Shown piece by piece: positions 11,881 through 26,088 of a stretch of DNA of 64,000 nucleotides. The stretch spans positions 47,193,711-47,257,710 of the forward strand of contig NC_044565.1 in assembly GCF_007565055.1 (NCBI RefSeq), written 5' to 3'. The stretch comes from Rhinopithecus roxellana. Lineage: Eukaryota > Chordata > Mammalia > Primates > Cercopithecidae. The position numbers and the translations under genes are program-made. The notes beneath the pieces were generated by a model. That model was given only the letters and a program-made list of their open reading frames with translations. It ran no database searches and had not been told where the DNA came from. Numbering within the stretch: position 1 is the first letter of the stretch; the number at the start of each line of letters is the position of its first letter.

Positions 11881-13999
11881 CGAAAACATACTAATCTTTT
11901 CCTTTTTCTAATAAATTCTCTCCCTAATGAGCCACGAAAGGTGCCGCAAACAAGAAAGAACTAGGTCCCTTCCTTCACAGAGAAACGGGAACCGCACCCT
12001 TCCTTGGGGCTAAGAGAGGATGCTTACTGGCCCAAGAAGCCTGTCTTGGGTTTAACCCACGGCCCCTCATCCCTGACTCCTGTAAATGGAGCCCAGTGTT
12101 CACTCTGGAGAAAGGGTTTTCGGGTGCCTGAGCTGCTTCTGGAGCAAACTTTCCCTGATGGCCGGTCCTTCGGCCAAGCCCTGCATCCACTTTGCCCAGA
12201 AGGGAGCAGAAAAGCAGTGACCGCTTATGGCCAAGCTAAGCATCTAGTGCTTTCCCAAAACCCTCTTTCCAGATGCCCCTCCATCCTTCAGGAGGAAACA
12301 CCATCCTCCTGGATTCTCAACCTAGGACCCTGGGACCGCCTTGCGAATGACAGGGGATCTAAACCAGGTCCCCTAGCTACTGGCGGGCGGTCAGGGCGGG
12401 AGTGGGAGGACCACATGAGGCCAGGGGTTTGAGACCAGCCTGGCAATAGCGAGAGCCTGTCTAAAATAAACAGGCCCTGCTGGGTCACTGCCTAGGTGTG
12501 GTGGGCGCCCAAAGACAGGTGGGGCCATGCCAGCAGGATCAGGAAAGCAAGATCATGAAATGCGGGGTAAGGTTCACTCTAGAAACAGCGTGGACCATGA
12601 CAGTCAGGGACCACCCTGCAGCCAGTTAGGAATTGTCATCCCGGAGTGACCATGGAAGCCTAAGGTGGCCTATTCTCACCTGCCAGGCACTCTCCAAGTC
12701 TATAGGCAGAGCACACCGTGCCTCATTCTGCCTGCTGCAGTTCCACAGGAGTGTTGTTAGGGGCAGTAATCTATCTGCAGCTGCTGCATTTGCTGGTGGA
12801 ACTTCCTTGTGTGAAAGCGCTGATAGGATGCTGTCCTGGGATCTCCTCGTGGTTAAGGGACAAGATGCCATGGGCTATGGCCAAACAGGAAGCCCCTCCA
12901 CCTGCCTTGTGACCGCAACCAGCTTACTTGCCCTTCCATTGCAGGGGGCGGTTCCCTGACACTTCCAACCTGATTCCACTCAGAATCACCACCTTCAGCC
13001 TCACTTGTCACTACCAAAGCTAGAGAGAAGGTAGGTATCTGCCCCTGCCAGTAGGGAAAGGCCATGTGCTCAGAATAAGGTAATCAATGCAGCTTTGGGG
13101 GCTGTTCCTGGTTAGTTTCTCTGCAGTGTATGGCTCTGGGTGGGTGGGTGAAGGGACTCTTGGGTGCTCTGGGATCCCCATACACGCACTGCATACATTC
13201 ATCCCTTTGTTCAGCAATCCCAGCAGTGACCTGGGACCCCACACTCAATCACCACCCTCAACCTCACCTGTCACTATCAGGATAGAAAATGAGGTAAGGC
13301 ATGAGGCTCCACCCACAGGAAAAAGCACCCAGAACCCTCCAGTCAGTGACCACTCCCCACCATGGCAGGGTGGGAATGCATACAGGGTGCTCCCAGTCGT
13401 CTGCAGAACAGAATGGTAAAGGCCAGGCTAGGAATAACTTCCTGGCTGTAGACAGAGTGTCTGTCCCACGTTCCTCCAGGCCCATCCCAAGTTCTCAGTG
13501 CAAGACAGACACCTGCAAGCCCGGTATCCCTGGCAGTGACTTTACAAAAACACACTGACATCAGCAGGGCTGTACCCAGTACGGAGGGGAAGGATGTAGC
13601 CAAAGACCATGGGCAAAGGAACGCCTCAGGTGCTGAGCAAGTTAGCAGTGAGCTGGCCGAGTGAGGGTATGGTCCAGAACACCAGGCTCATGATTGTGTC
13701 CTATCTGTTTCCTGTTCCTCAGTTTCCCCATATGTGAAATAAGTGCTTACATCCAAGCACTGCAAGCCATGGTACTGAGTCACCCACCTAAGTGTCTTGG
13801 TCCCCTCTGTGTAGAAGCAAGGGTCTTGCCCAGGGTACCTGCACCTCATTTCTAGTTGTAGACTTTCCCTTCACGCTTCCACCACTCATTGGTGGTCTAC
13901 TCCAGTAGTCTACCTTCCTCCCAGTACCAACCAGGGGATCCCACAGAAATCCTCCCAGCAGGGACCCCTCCCTTTGAAACCATGGGGGTGGGCACAGCC
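11881..13999. other. Spacer between ZNF34 promoter and RPL8 3' end
   Basis: It contains a short Alu left-monomer fragment (about 12400-12475) and a MIR-like string near 13710-13745 (cctcagtttccccatatgtgaaa). Otherwise it is unassigned single-copy sequence with small overlapping ORFs and no domain. Confidence 0.5.
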
Positions 14000-14018
14000 T
14001 GGTGGCATAAAGACAAAC

Positions 14019-14024
14019 TTTATT
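14019..14024 (-). terminator. RPL8: RPL8 poly(A) signal AATAAA
   Basis: AATAAA on minus lies 14 bases after the TAG stop (14040-14038), so the 3' untranslated region is very short, as usual for ribosomal protein genes. Cleavage is expected near 14000. Confidence 0.92.
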
Positions 14025-14037
14025 GAGGCTCTCAGCA

Positions 14038-16196
<2,159 letters not shown>

Positions 16197-16433
16197 GACG
16201 ACGGGTCCTGGGGGCGATTCACGGTTAGCGCGTCCGGGCGGCCCGGGCACCCCCGCCAGCCCGGCTTTCCGGGACCTTGCCTCCAAGGCCGCCGCGCCCA
16301 CCACCCGCTATCCTCTCCGCGGGCGCCCGCACCGCCATCCTCTCAGGAGGGCCGGCCCGCGTCTCAGCGCGCCTCAAGGAGAAGGATGGCGGCGGATACT
16401 GCCCATGCCGCAGAGCCGCAAGCACGACCTACC

Positions 16434-16458
16434 AGCTTACTAGCGCTGCCGAAAGAGG
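16434..16458 (-). promoter_or_regulatory. RPL8: RPL8 5' TOP exon 1 and core promoter
   Basis: On minus, the run CCTCTTTCGGCAGCGC starts at about 16458. A pyrimidine-rich start (5' TOP) is typical of ribosomal protein mRNAs and gives mTOR/LARP1 control. The exon ends GCTG before GTAGGT at 16432-16431 and is non-coding. Upstream are a TATA-like AAGATAAG (plus 16481-16488, about -25) joined to an ETS site GGAA (plus 16487-16490) and a GC box (16491-16500). Start position is inferred from motif, to within a few bases. Confidence 0.8.
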
Positions 16459-16830
16459 AAACGCGACGTCCGCGAGCCGCCTTATCTTCCGGGGCGGGGC
16501 CCAGGGCCGCGACACCTTCCGGGCGCGCCACGGCCAGTCCAGCGCGGTGCACGCCGGGCTTGTAGTCACCAGTGGCCGCCGGCCCCGCCTACTTTTCCGC
16601 CGCTGGGGCCCCCGCGCAGGCGCACCGGGAGACGCGGCGCGCGAGGTCCTGCTGGCGCGGGCTCGGAAGGAGCGAAAGAGTGCTTGGCCTTCACCGGGGT
16701 CTCCGGGAGGGCACGTGTTCTCTGAGTGGCCGAGGAGGCGCCGAGTGGTTGAGTGAACTGTCCAGGGCGTCACAGAGCGACCCACTCCGGGCCACGGGGT
16801 CTGGCGCTCCCGGCTTTGCCTGGTGAGGGG

Positions 16831-18261
16831 CTTCCGTGTAGGCGGAGGGGTTCTCGCTGATGCAGAGCAGGAGATGGGCAGGGGAGATGCGTGTACCCAC
16901 TCGTGGAACGTCGTGGTTTGCAGGTGGCAGATGACCGTCTCCCTGATGGACGGGCGCTGCTGGACGCCGGGACCTTGTCCACTGTAGGCCCTTGGAGAGG
17001 TCGGGCGTCGAGGAAAGGAGCCCGGGGATCCTTGCCGAGGGCGAGGGCCGGCCGGCCCAGGAAGTGGGGAGGGCCAAGCTGGAGGGTCCCGGGGCGAGGG
17101 AGAAGAGCGGGGATGGGCTGGGTCACATGCTGCGAGGAGGACGAATAATAGCAGACTGGACCGTACCCTGACCAAATTCTGTGCGGGAGAGGTGGGTGAG
17201 GAAGGAGCAAGAAATGGAAACTGGGAGGGGCAGTGGAGACCTGAGCTGGAAAGAGTCAGCCCGACTGGGGGTCCAGCGGCACATGCTGTGGAGAGGGGCT
17301 TCGCGGAATCGAGTCCCTAAGGGGTGGGACCCCGAGGCCGGGGGCGGGGGGTGGTGGGGAAGAGGTTTTTCAGGAGAGAGTCCCTGGCTGAGTGAGCACT
17401 GTCGAGCACAGGCGAGGCCGTGGTTGAGGAGGCAGCAAGGAGGTGAAAGCAGGGGTCCCAGTGGGTGGGAGAGGCTTGCAGTCAGGACTGGGAAGTGGGG
17501 TATTTCCTAGACCCTGCAGGGGCTGAGGCAGGGTTGACATCGTGAGAAAGAGACAGGAGAGGGTGGAAGGGGTGTCCTGTGGCCGCCGCTGCTCATAGGG
17601 GAGAGAAAGGGCTGCTGAAGGAGGCCCTCCCCTAGGGTTGGCAGGGGGATCGAGGAGGAGCTGCAGGTGGGGACTCAGGAAGCAGCCCAGTCCACAGCAG
17701 GGCCAGGGGCTGAGGGGCAGGACTGGACCCCAGGGGCAGTGTGAGAGGTTCTGGGATCAACCCAAAATTGGCCCACAGGCCCAGCCTGTCCCTCACTCCT
17801 GAGCACATCTGCTTCTCTGCAGGAGCAGAAGGAGAGTTGGGTGCGGGATAGAGATGAGAAGAGTGCTTGGACACACAGGCTGTGGGGTTCCCCAAGATGG
17901 TCTCACGGGTCTCTGGGATGAGATGCAGCTCCCAAGATCCTAGGTGCAGCCAGGAGGCTGACCAGGCCGCTTTAAGGCTCGAAGAGACATGGCCTTGCCA
18001 GCATCCACCCGACAGTCCTGAGGACTATATGACTAGGCTCAGTCTTGACCTGGCACACAGCAGGGGCTGTGCAGTTCTAGGTCATTTGACAGCCACTCCA
18101 GGCGAGGCCACAAACACTGGACATGAGGTTTTCCAGCCTTCTGGGGTGGAGCCATCTTTCTTGGGGCCAGGATTAGGCTCTCCACACACAGTGCCTCTGC
18201 TTGTGCTACCGACGTCACCCCTAACCTGCTTTTCAAACTTTATTCTTAGAAATTATTGCCA
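16831..18261. other. Spacer upstream of RPL8, purine/G-rich
   Basis: No gene recognised. G-rich runs occur on plus around 17338-17363, able in principle to form a G-quadruplex. The rest is unassigned. Confidence 0.4.
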
Positions 18262-19484
18262 GCCAGGTGTGATGGCTCATGCCTGTAATCCCAGCACTTT
18301 GGGAGACCGAGGCGGGAGGATCACCTGAGGTCAGGAGTTCGAGACCAGCCTCATCAACATGGAGAAACCCCGTCTATACTAAAAATACAAAAGTTAGCTG
18401 GGTGTGGTGGCAGGCACCTGTAATCCCAGCTACTCGGGAGACTGAGGCAGGAGACTCACTTGAACCCAGGAGGTGGAGGTTGTGGTGAGCCGAGATTGTA
18501 CCATTGCACTCCAGCTTGGGAAACAAGAGCAAAACTCCACCACACACAAAAAAAATTTCCTTTTGAAATTGTTCTTCAAATGTTTCTTGTCCCATACATG
18601 CAGGAGTAATTAGGTATAAACATGAGAAATTGTGATCCTCTGTCTTGCTCAGCTTGGCTCCCCTCCCCCACCAGCATTATCTGCCTGCACCCCCAATCCC
18701 CCACAACTGATGTGTCCTTATCTCCCTGCCCCCGCCACCACACCCCCGTAGCATAATTGTATCCCACATATGGGCACACCATCACATATGGCTAAAATGG
18801 GGTCACTCTAATAAAAGGAATATATATATATACTTTTTTTTTTTTTTTTTGAGACGGAGTCTCACTCTTGTTGCCCAGGCTGGAGTGCAATGGTGTGATC
18901 TGGGCTCACTGCAACCTCCGCCTCCTGAGTTCAAGCGATTCTTCTGTCTCAGCCTCCCGAATAGCTGGGACTATATGCGCACACCACCACGCCCGGCTAA
19001 GTTTTGTATTTTTTAGTAGAGATGGGGTTTCACCATATTGGTCAGGCTGGTCTTGAACTCCTGACCTTAGGTGATGCACCTGCCTTGGTCTCCCAAAGTG
19101 CTGGGATTACAGGTGTGAGCCACCACACCTGGCCAATACTGGGTACTTTTTACGGGCCAGGGACTGATCTAAGTACTTTTCATGCACACTGCTTTTTTTT
19201 CTGAGACGGAGTCTCACTCTGTCGCTCAGGCTGAAGTGCAGTGGCGCTATCTTAGCTCACTGCAACCTCTGCCCTCTGAGTTCAAGCAATTTTCCTGCCT
19301 CAGCCTCCCGAGTAGCTGAGATTACAGGCGCCTGCCACCGTGCCCAGCTAATTTTTTGTATTTTTAGTAGAGATGGGGTTTCACTATCTTGACCAGGCTG
19401 GGCTTGAACTCCTGATCTCATGATTCACTCACCTTGGCCTCCCAAAGTGCTGGGATTACAGGCATGAGCCACTGCGCCCAGCCC
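18262..19484. repeat. Alu cluster
   Basis: A plus Alu lies at about 18262-18549; minus copies lie at about 18835-19135 and 19192-19484. The unique segment 18550-18830 between them has no gene. Confidence 0.93.
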
Positions 19485-19571
19485 CATGCACACTGCTTTT
19501 CTAAATAAGTGTCTTGCAATTCTGGAGCTATGTCTTGTGAAAACGTATTTCCAATAAGATTCTCTGAGATA

Positions 19572-19873
19572 GGCTGGGCGCGGTGGCTCAAGCTTGTAAT
19601 CCCAGCACTTTGGGAGGCCGAGAGGGGCGGATGACGAGGTCAGGAGATCGAGAGCATCCTGGCTAACACGGTGAAACCCCGTCTCCACTAAAAAAAAAAT
19701 ACACAAAAACTAGCCGGGCGAGGTGGCGGGTGCCTGTAGTCCCAGCTACTTGGGAGGCCGAGGCAGGAGAATGGCGTAAACCCGGGAGGCGGAGCTTGCA
19801 GTGAGCTGAGATCCGGCCACTGCACTCCAGCCTGGGCGACAGAGCAAGACTCCGTCTCAAAAAAAAAAAAAAA
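19572..19873 (+). repeat. AluY (Old World monkey-type) with exact target-site duplication
   Basis: Full-length copy with CTCAAGCTTG and GATCCGGCCACTGCACTCC. GATTCTCTGAGATA occurs immediately before it and again after its A-tail (19874-19887). Confidence 0.95.
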
Positions 19874-19887
19874 GATTCTCTGAGATA

Positions 19888-21047
19888 GTTTTCCCATGTG
19901 CTTTCAGTGCCTCGGGTGGGATTACCCATAGGACCCTGTTACCCATTCAGGAGTGGGTGAGGGGAGACCCCAGGGGCCAATGCCAACAGGAAGAGGTGGG
20001 GTGGTTGCGAGGATGGAGATTGCACATGCTTGGGGACAGCTTGAAGGTGCGTGTTAAAATTTTTCCGAGAGGGGTTAAGGTAGTGTATTGTGAAGCCCAA
20101 CGGGTTAGTGAGTGCTAAATCTCCATGACCCCTGCCGTCTATATGGCTTGGATGCATCATGTCAACCTGACATAAAGCTGTGGGTGAACATTCTCTGGGA
20201 CCCCACATGTGTGATTAAATAGTTGGAAGTTTTGGCATCCTTTTACAATGAGAACAGCACAGGATTTACATAGAATTTTTGGACATCCAAGTTCACCATA
20301 ATACCCATATTATCTGAAATTATGTGCCATGGCCCTGAGGGGAGTCATGATCCCTTCCCCAAAGATGGTTGTAGGGACAGAGCAAGTGTCCACCAGTCCC
20401 TCCTGCTGGACCCCGAATCCGGAGTGCCTCTGTCCTACCCAGCCTGTGCCTCACTCCTGAGCAGATCTGCTGTCAGCAGTGTGAATGCAGGAGACACCCT
20501 TGGTCCCCCAAAGAGTCTGAGGAACCTACAGGCATCCAGTCCTGGGACAAGGATCTAGGTAGACATCACACAAGTTTAGCACCACCCATGTAGAGTGCTG
20601 GGCTGAGCCTACGTAGACAAGTGTCACCCTCCTGACCCAGTTTCCCCTATCCTTGTAAAAAGGAAGAAAATGATGGTTCCTGGTCTGTCTTGTGCTCAAA
20701 TCTGACCTGGCTCCCAACCAGCTGTGGCTCTGGACGAGTCCCTTACCTTCTTTGATCCTCATACCTCCTCCCAGGGTACGGTTGCCATTCAGAGGATCTG
20801 GAAAACCTAGAGCGTGTGCGAAACCATCCCTAAAATGTGTGTGGAGGTGTGTGGGAATTTTTCAGCACACCAAGTTTCATGAATTGAACTGTTCTTCCCA
20901 CTTGCATGATGGTTTCACACCACAGTTTAGTGGCTAAAGAATATGTGACTTGAAAAAAATTATTAAATTTTTTAAAAAAAGAATATGTGACTTGGAGCCA
21001 GGTCTGTGGGTTGGATCCCAGTTCTGTTACTTAAGAGATGAGACCTT
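19888..21047. other. Spacer between RPL8 and the ZNF517 CpG island
   Basis: Unassigned sequence. A MIR-like string is near 20700-20760 (tggctctggacgagtcccttacct). A short direct repeat GAATATGTGACTTG occurs at about 20939 and 20982. Confidence 0.4.
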
Positions 21048-21878
21048 GGCCAGGCACAGTGGTTCACGCCTGTAATCCCAGCACTTTGGGAGGTCGAGGA
21101 GGGCAGATCATCTGAGGTCAGGAGTTCGAGACCAGCCTGACCAACATCGAGTAACCCCGTCCTTACTAAAAATACAAAATTAAACGGGCGTAGTGGCGCA
21201 TGCCTGTAATCCCAGCTACTCGGGATACTGAGGCAGGAGAACCTGGGAGGCGGAGGTAATGGTGAGCCAAGATGGCGCCATTGCACCCCAGCCTGGGCAA
21301 CAACAGCAAAACTCCGTCTCAAAAAAAAAAAAAAAAGAGACGAGACCTTGGCAGATAACAGGGACACTATGCTCTCGTCATTTTAGTATGGGAACAGTAG
21401 TATTTTGATATGATTACCGTGAGGATTAAATTAGTAAATACAAAGAGCATACAAATGTTTACAAAAGTCACAGGGCTGTTAGAAGTCAGAATGACCACCC
21501 TTGTGTGCAGACAGGAGAGGTGGTCTGAGAGTGATCAGAGGGAGCAGCAGAGACACTTCAAGATTCCAGAAACTGTCTGGGTGCGGTGGCTCACACTTGT
21601 AATCCCAGCACTTTGGGAGGCCGAGGCGGCGGGTCACCTGAGATCAGGAGTTCGAGATCAGCCTGGGCAACATGGTGAAAGCCCGTCTCTGCTAAAACTA
21701 CAAAAATTAGCCGGGCGTGGTTGGAGGGCGCCTGTAGTCCCAGCTACTCGGGAGGCTGAGGCAGAATGGCGTGAACCTGGGAGGCGGAGGTTGCAGTGAG
21801 CCGACATCACGCCACTGCACTCCAGCCTGGGCAACGAGAGCGAGACTCAGGCTCAAAAAAAAAAAAAAAAAAAAAAAG
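21048..21878 (+). repeat. Two Alu elements
   Basis: Plus copies at about 21048-21336 (flanked by gagatgagaccttgg / gagacgagaccttgg) and 21571-21877. The second ends with an A-tail about 20 bp before the CpG island. Confidence 0.93.
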
Positions 21879-21899
21879 TCATACTAAACAATGCCATAA

Positions 21900-22695
21900 A
21901 TTTATATAAGAGACAGACCCCGGCCCGATGCCCCAGCTCCGCCGTTCCTGCGGGGCCAGGAATCGATTCCGCGCCGTGCTCCCCAACCCTCGCAGGCCAT
22001 CCGGAGGCAGGGAGTGGGCGCAAGGGCTGAACGTTCGCCGCCTCCGATCCCGGGGGAAACGGGGCGCTGAGAACGTCGACGCTCTTCCGCGCCCCTGGGG
22101 CGTGGGACTGATACCCGGTCTCGCCAGGAACCCCCGAGGAGCGCCCCTCGCTGAGGCCCTGGCGAGCGCCATCGAGGTGCGCGGTCCTCCAGGCCTCCCA
22201 GAGCGGCGCAGCGGCCGTTTCCGGGGGCGGGGCAGGAACCGGGGCCTGAGCGCCGGGCGCCCTGAGCTCCTCCCCGCGCGGTCCCGGCGGCCCAGGGTGA
22301 GTCGGCCCCGGCCGCGAGGCGGGGACTGGGAGGGGCGCGTTCCTCGAAGCCCGACCCAGTGGAGGCTGCAGCCCCCGGAGCTCGACAGGGAGCGGACCCG
22401 CAGCCGGCACTGCCGCCTCCGCTCGCCTTGAGTCCGTAACCCTCCTCTGGGCGAAGGGCCCTGCGCCCCGGTCCATGCTGGCTGTGGTCGGGGGCGTGCG
22501 GCCGGACCCCAGAGACCCGCTCCACCTAGGCGGACGGCTGCGCAGAGATGAGGCTGCAGGCGGGGAGGCCTGGCGAGGTGGGGCTGCTCCGGGAAGAACC
22601 AGGCTCTGCCCCTCGCATCCGCCCGATGGCGGGCTCTTCCCCGCAGCCTCGCTCCCCGGCGGAAGCCGTTTCCCGCAGCTTTCATTCACCCTGCG
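21900..22695 (+). promoter_or_regulatory. ZNF517: CpG island, probable ZNF517 promoter and 5' exon
   Basis: A dense CpG block about 4 kb upstream of the ZNF517 start exon and pointing the right way. A plausible plus-strand donor occurs at 22296/22297 (CCCAGG then GTGAGT). No TATA box. The 302- and 268-codon minus ORFs here are most likely a GC effect. Which bases are transcribed cannot be fixed from sequence. Confidence 0.6.
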
Positions 22696-22696
22696 C

Positions 22697-22810
22697 AGAG
22701 GCTGAGGCAGGAGAATGGCGTGAACCCGGGAGGCGGAGCTTGTAGTGAGCCAAGATCGCACCGCTGCACTCCAGCCTGGGCGACAGAGGGATACTCCTTC
22801 TCAAAACAAC
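22697..22810 (+). repeat. Truncated Alu right arm
   Basis: Only the end of an Alu (gaggctgaggcaggagaatgg to ctccttctcaaaa) fused directly to the CpG island; no left monomer and no clear target-site duplication. Confidence 0.85.
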
Positions 22811-23715
22811 AGCGACACTAAGAGTTAACATTTGAACTGAAACCTGCTGGCCGAGAGAAGCAGCCACAGATCCCTGAGGAGAAACTCCCAGGCGGGGGAA
22901 CAGAGAGAAGGCTGGCATGGCTGCGGCGTAGTGAGCAGGGTGCCCCAGGTTCCCGAGGAACAGGGCTTATTCTGTGTAAGGAAGGAGGTGACCCCTCCTA
23001 GTCTTCTAGACCCCAGTTAAATGTTACTTCCCCCAGTAACATTTCTTGATGGTCCTCCTTCTAAATTAGTACCCTCCTCCCTTTGACATTTTCTCTCTCA
23101 GCACTCTCAGCAACAGTTTGATCTGTTGTCATCATATCATTGCTCAATTATTTTTAGCCCAGTGCTGTTTAATCTGATTGAAGGTTTATTTCCTAATTCC
23201 AAAGATAGAGTTAAAAGCAGGTTTTTTCCCCTCTAACCAGGTAGCCCCTCCCTGAGTACATGCATTCCCTAGACATGAGCAAAGAAAAAGCAGCAGTGGT
23301 AACTTACTCTCCTAGTCCAAGTCCAACCGTAGTCCGGGGTTGCAGTTCTTACCAGAGTGGAGCCTGGTATGTGTTGAGGGATCAGGGGATCGAGTCTTCT
23401 GGCAGCCTCATACCCTGAGATACTCTGGTGGCCTTGTTGGGGTGAGGACAACACGTGTGACCATCGCAGTGGCCCAGGTGGGTCCTGCCACAGACTGCCC
23501 TGGACAGACAGTGAGTGGGGCTGTGTGTGGTCCTGCTCTTCCGCAATCAGTCTGCTATCGGTCTGCGCACTCTGTGCAGGGGTGATTCACGAATCTGTCT
23601 GATCTACTCCCATCACCCTTCGTACCCTAACATGTCAAAAGGACTCTGCTGTCAAATGTCACTTCACAGCATTGTGATCAAGCGGCCGTCCTGCTTCTAA
23701 ACGTGCGCTTTATTG
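22811..23715. other. ZNF517 upstream/5' intron with L2-like fragment
   Basis: 22990-23165 resembles an L2 3' region (cagttaaatgttacttc, ttccctttgacattttctctctcagca). 23230-23700 is unassigned; no splice-bounded ORF. Confidence 0.4.
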
Positions 23716-24012
23716 ATTTTTATTTATTTTGAGAGAGTGCCTCACTCTGTCGCCCAGGCTGGAGTGCAGTGGGGCAAACTTGGCTCACTGCAACCTCTGT
23801 CTTCTGGGTTCAAGCAGTTCTTGTGCCTCAGCCTCCCAAGCAGCTGGGATTACAGGCGTGTGCCAGCACACCCGGCTAATTTTTGTATTTTTAGTAGATA
23901 AGGGTTTCACCATGTTGGCCAGGCTGGTGTCGAACTCCTGACTTCAAATGATCTGCCCTCATCGGCCTCCTACAGTGTTGGAATTACAGGCATGAGCCAC
24001 CGCCCCCGGCCT
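23716..24012 (-). repeat. Alu element
   Basis: Minus-oriented Alu with AT-rich start and the usual GCCTCCCAAG..CCGGC end. Confidence 0.93.
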
Positions 24013-24221
24013 CTGAACACACGCTTTTTGTTAACTGATGCCTAGTGGGAAACATCTCTTTACAAAGTGGCAGCTACTTAGAGCTCCAGCTCTACAGAAA
24101 AGGATAGCCCCGGAAACCTTCACCCAAACACAAGAGCTCAAGTGTTTGTTGAAGGGAAGAGTGAGGAGACCAGGGCATCATGCCTGCTCTGTATACGTCT
24201 GCTTAGAGCAAAATTATTGTT

Positions 24222-24582
24222 TTGTTTTGTTTGAGACAGGGTCTTGCTCTGTCGCCCAGGCTGGAATTGGTGGCATGATCTCGGTTCACTGCAGCATCTG
24301 TCTCCTGGGCTTAAGGGATCCTGCCAGGATGACCAAGGTTGCAGCATTGCATTCCGGCCTGAGCAACAAGAGCGAGACGTCACCCAGGCTGGAGTGCAGT
24401 GGCGCTATTTTGGCTCACTGCAATCTCTGCCTCCCAGGTTCACGCCATTCTCCTGCCTCAGCCTCCCAAGTAGCTGGGACTACAGGCGCCTGCCACCACT
24501 CCTGGCTAATTTTTTGTATTTTTAGTGGACGTGGGGTTTCACCATATTAGCCAGGATGGTCTCGATCTCCACCGCACCTGGC
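24222..24582. repeat. Rearranged mosaic Alu
   Basis: A minus Alu start (24222-24325) is interrupted by a plus-oriented Alu right-arm end (about 24329-24379, 'GTTGCAGCATTGCATTCCGG'), then minus Alu resumes to 24582. Confidence 0.85.
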
Positions 24583-24610
24583 CAAAAAAAGTCTTAAATT
24601 GGAAAAATAG

Positions 24611-25212
24611 AGGCCGGGTGTGGTGGCTCACACCTGTAATCCCAGTGCTTTGGGAGACCGAGGCAAGAGGATCACTTGGGTCCAGGAGTTCAAGACCAGC
24701 CTGGGCAACATAGTGAGACCTCATCAATAATAAAAATTTTTTTGGCAGGGCGTGGTGGCTCACGCCTGTAATCCTAGCACTTTGGGAGGCCAAGGTGGGT
24801 GGACCACGAGGTCAGGAGATCGAGACCATCCTGGCTAACACGGTGAAACCCCGTCTCTACTAAAAATACAAAAAATTAGCCGTGTTTGGTGGTGCACGCC
24901 TGTAGTCCCAGCTACTTGGAGGCTGAGGCAGGAGAGTGGCGTGAACCCGGGAGGTGGAGCTTGCAGTGAGCTGAGATCGTGCCACTGCACTCCAGCCTGG
25001 GCAACAAAGTGAGACTCCGTCTCAAAAAAAAAAAAAAATTTTTTTTTAAATTAGTTGGGTGTGGTAGCATTCTCCTGTAGTTCCAGCTACTCAGGAGGCT
25101 GAGGTGGGAGGATTGCTTGAGCCCAGGAGGTTGAGGCTGCAGTGATCATACCACTCTACTCCAGCCTGTGCCACACAGCAAGACCCTGTCTCAAAAAAAG
25201 AAAAGAAAAATA
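24611..25212 (+). repeat. Alu nested in an older Alu
   Basis: The older element has its left monomer at 24611-24745 and right monomer at about 25043-25212. A younger complete Alu (about 24748-25034) sits in its mid A-rich linker. Confidence 0.9.
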
Positions 25213-25395
25213 GAAAAACAGGAACCACTCGTCATTCTATGACCCAGAGAGAACTAGGGTTTTATGCTACCAGTTTTAGTTTTCTGCTTACGGTCTGCTT
25301 GTTTCATGTAGTAAAATGCAAGAATGTTTTCTGATGTTCCCACACATGGTTTTATTGGTTGTAGAGTCACCCATTGTTCATTTCCTAATGAACAA

Positions 25396-25540
25396 TGTTG
25401 CCCAGGCCGGAGTGCAATGGTGCAACCTTGGCCACCCTGGGAGGATCCCTTAAGCCCAGGAGGCAGAGGTTGAGGTGAACCGAGATCATGCCACCATACT
25501 CCAGCCTGGGCGACAGAGCGAGACCCTGTCTCAAATAAAA
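25396..25540. repeat. Mosaic Alu fragment
   Basis: A short minus piece (about 25396-25433, tgttgcccaggccggagtgca) is joined to a plus right arm (25434-25540). Confidence 0.8.
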
Positions 25541-26042
25541 CAATAATTTTGCTCTAACCAGTCATGCTTTGTTCATTTCATAAATCCCTTCTGAGCATAT
25601 GCTGTGTGCCAAGCCCTTTGTCAGGCCCTTGGGGTACAGCCCAGAGGTCTTATCTAATTAGGGAAGGCAGATAAGGAGCAAGGGCGTTAACTTGTCTTAT
25701 GTCAGGTGGCATAGTGCTACGGAAAAAAACAAAGCAAGGAGCGAGGATAAGGAATTCCCAGGCGGGAGGGGAGGTGGCAGTCGCAGAAGGCCTCTCAGCA
25801 AGGTGACAGCCAGCAAACATTGGAGGGAGTGGGTGTTCCAGTGGAGAAGCTTGGGTGCAGCTGCTCCTTGGGACGTGAAGGAGGTGGCTGATGTGATTGC
25901 CCCAGCACTTTACCCTCTCCTGCTCCCTTCTGGATCTGGAGGGGCCTTTTGGGGGGCTGGAGAGCCTTAGGCCTGGGCTCCTTCCACTCATGGCTCTATG
26001 TTCTCCCGGAATTCACTGCCTCTAGCACCTGCTCCTCCTCAG
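25541..26042. other. ZNF517 5' intron, L2/MIR-like fragment
   Basis: 25590-25645 carries the L2-type string (ctgagcatatgctgtgtgccaagccc). The rest is unassigned. Confidence 0.45.
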
Positions 26043-26088
26043 AGGGTACCCTGGAATGACGATGGCAATCCCGATGCCTGGACCCCAG
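26043..26088 (+). CDS. ZNF517: ZNF517 start exon
   Basis: The acceptor is CTCCTCCTCAG (26041-26042) and the donor is GTGAGC. ATG at 26056 is followed two codons later by a second ATG (26062), so initiation could be at either. It ends in phase 0, matching GAG of the KRAB exon. Confidence 0.85.

Noticed and set aside
10963..11889. 308-codon minus ORF over the ZNF34 CpG island
   Set aside because: It covers a CpG island and an Alu purine tail (poly-F/S/L C-terminus), has no domain, and is crossed by a better splice donor; stop-poor GC-rich sequence explains it.
21853..22761. 302- and 268-codon minus ORFs
   Set aside because: They lie in the CpG island and run into flanking Alu sequence; proline/arginine-rich, no domain.
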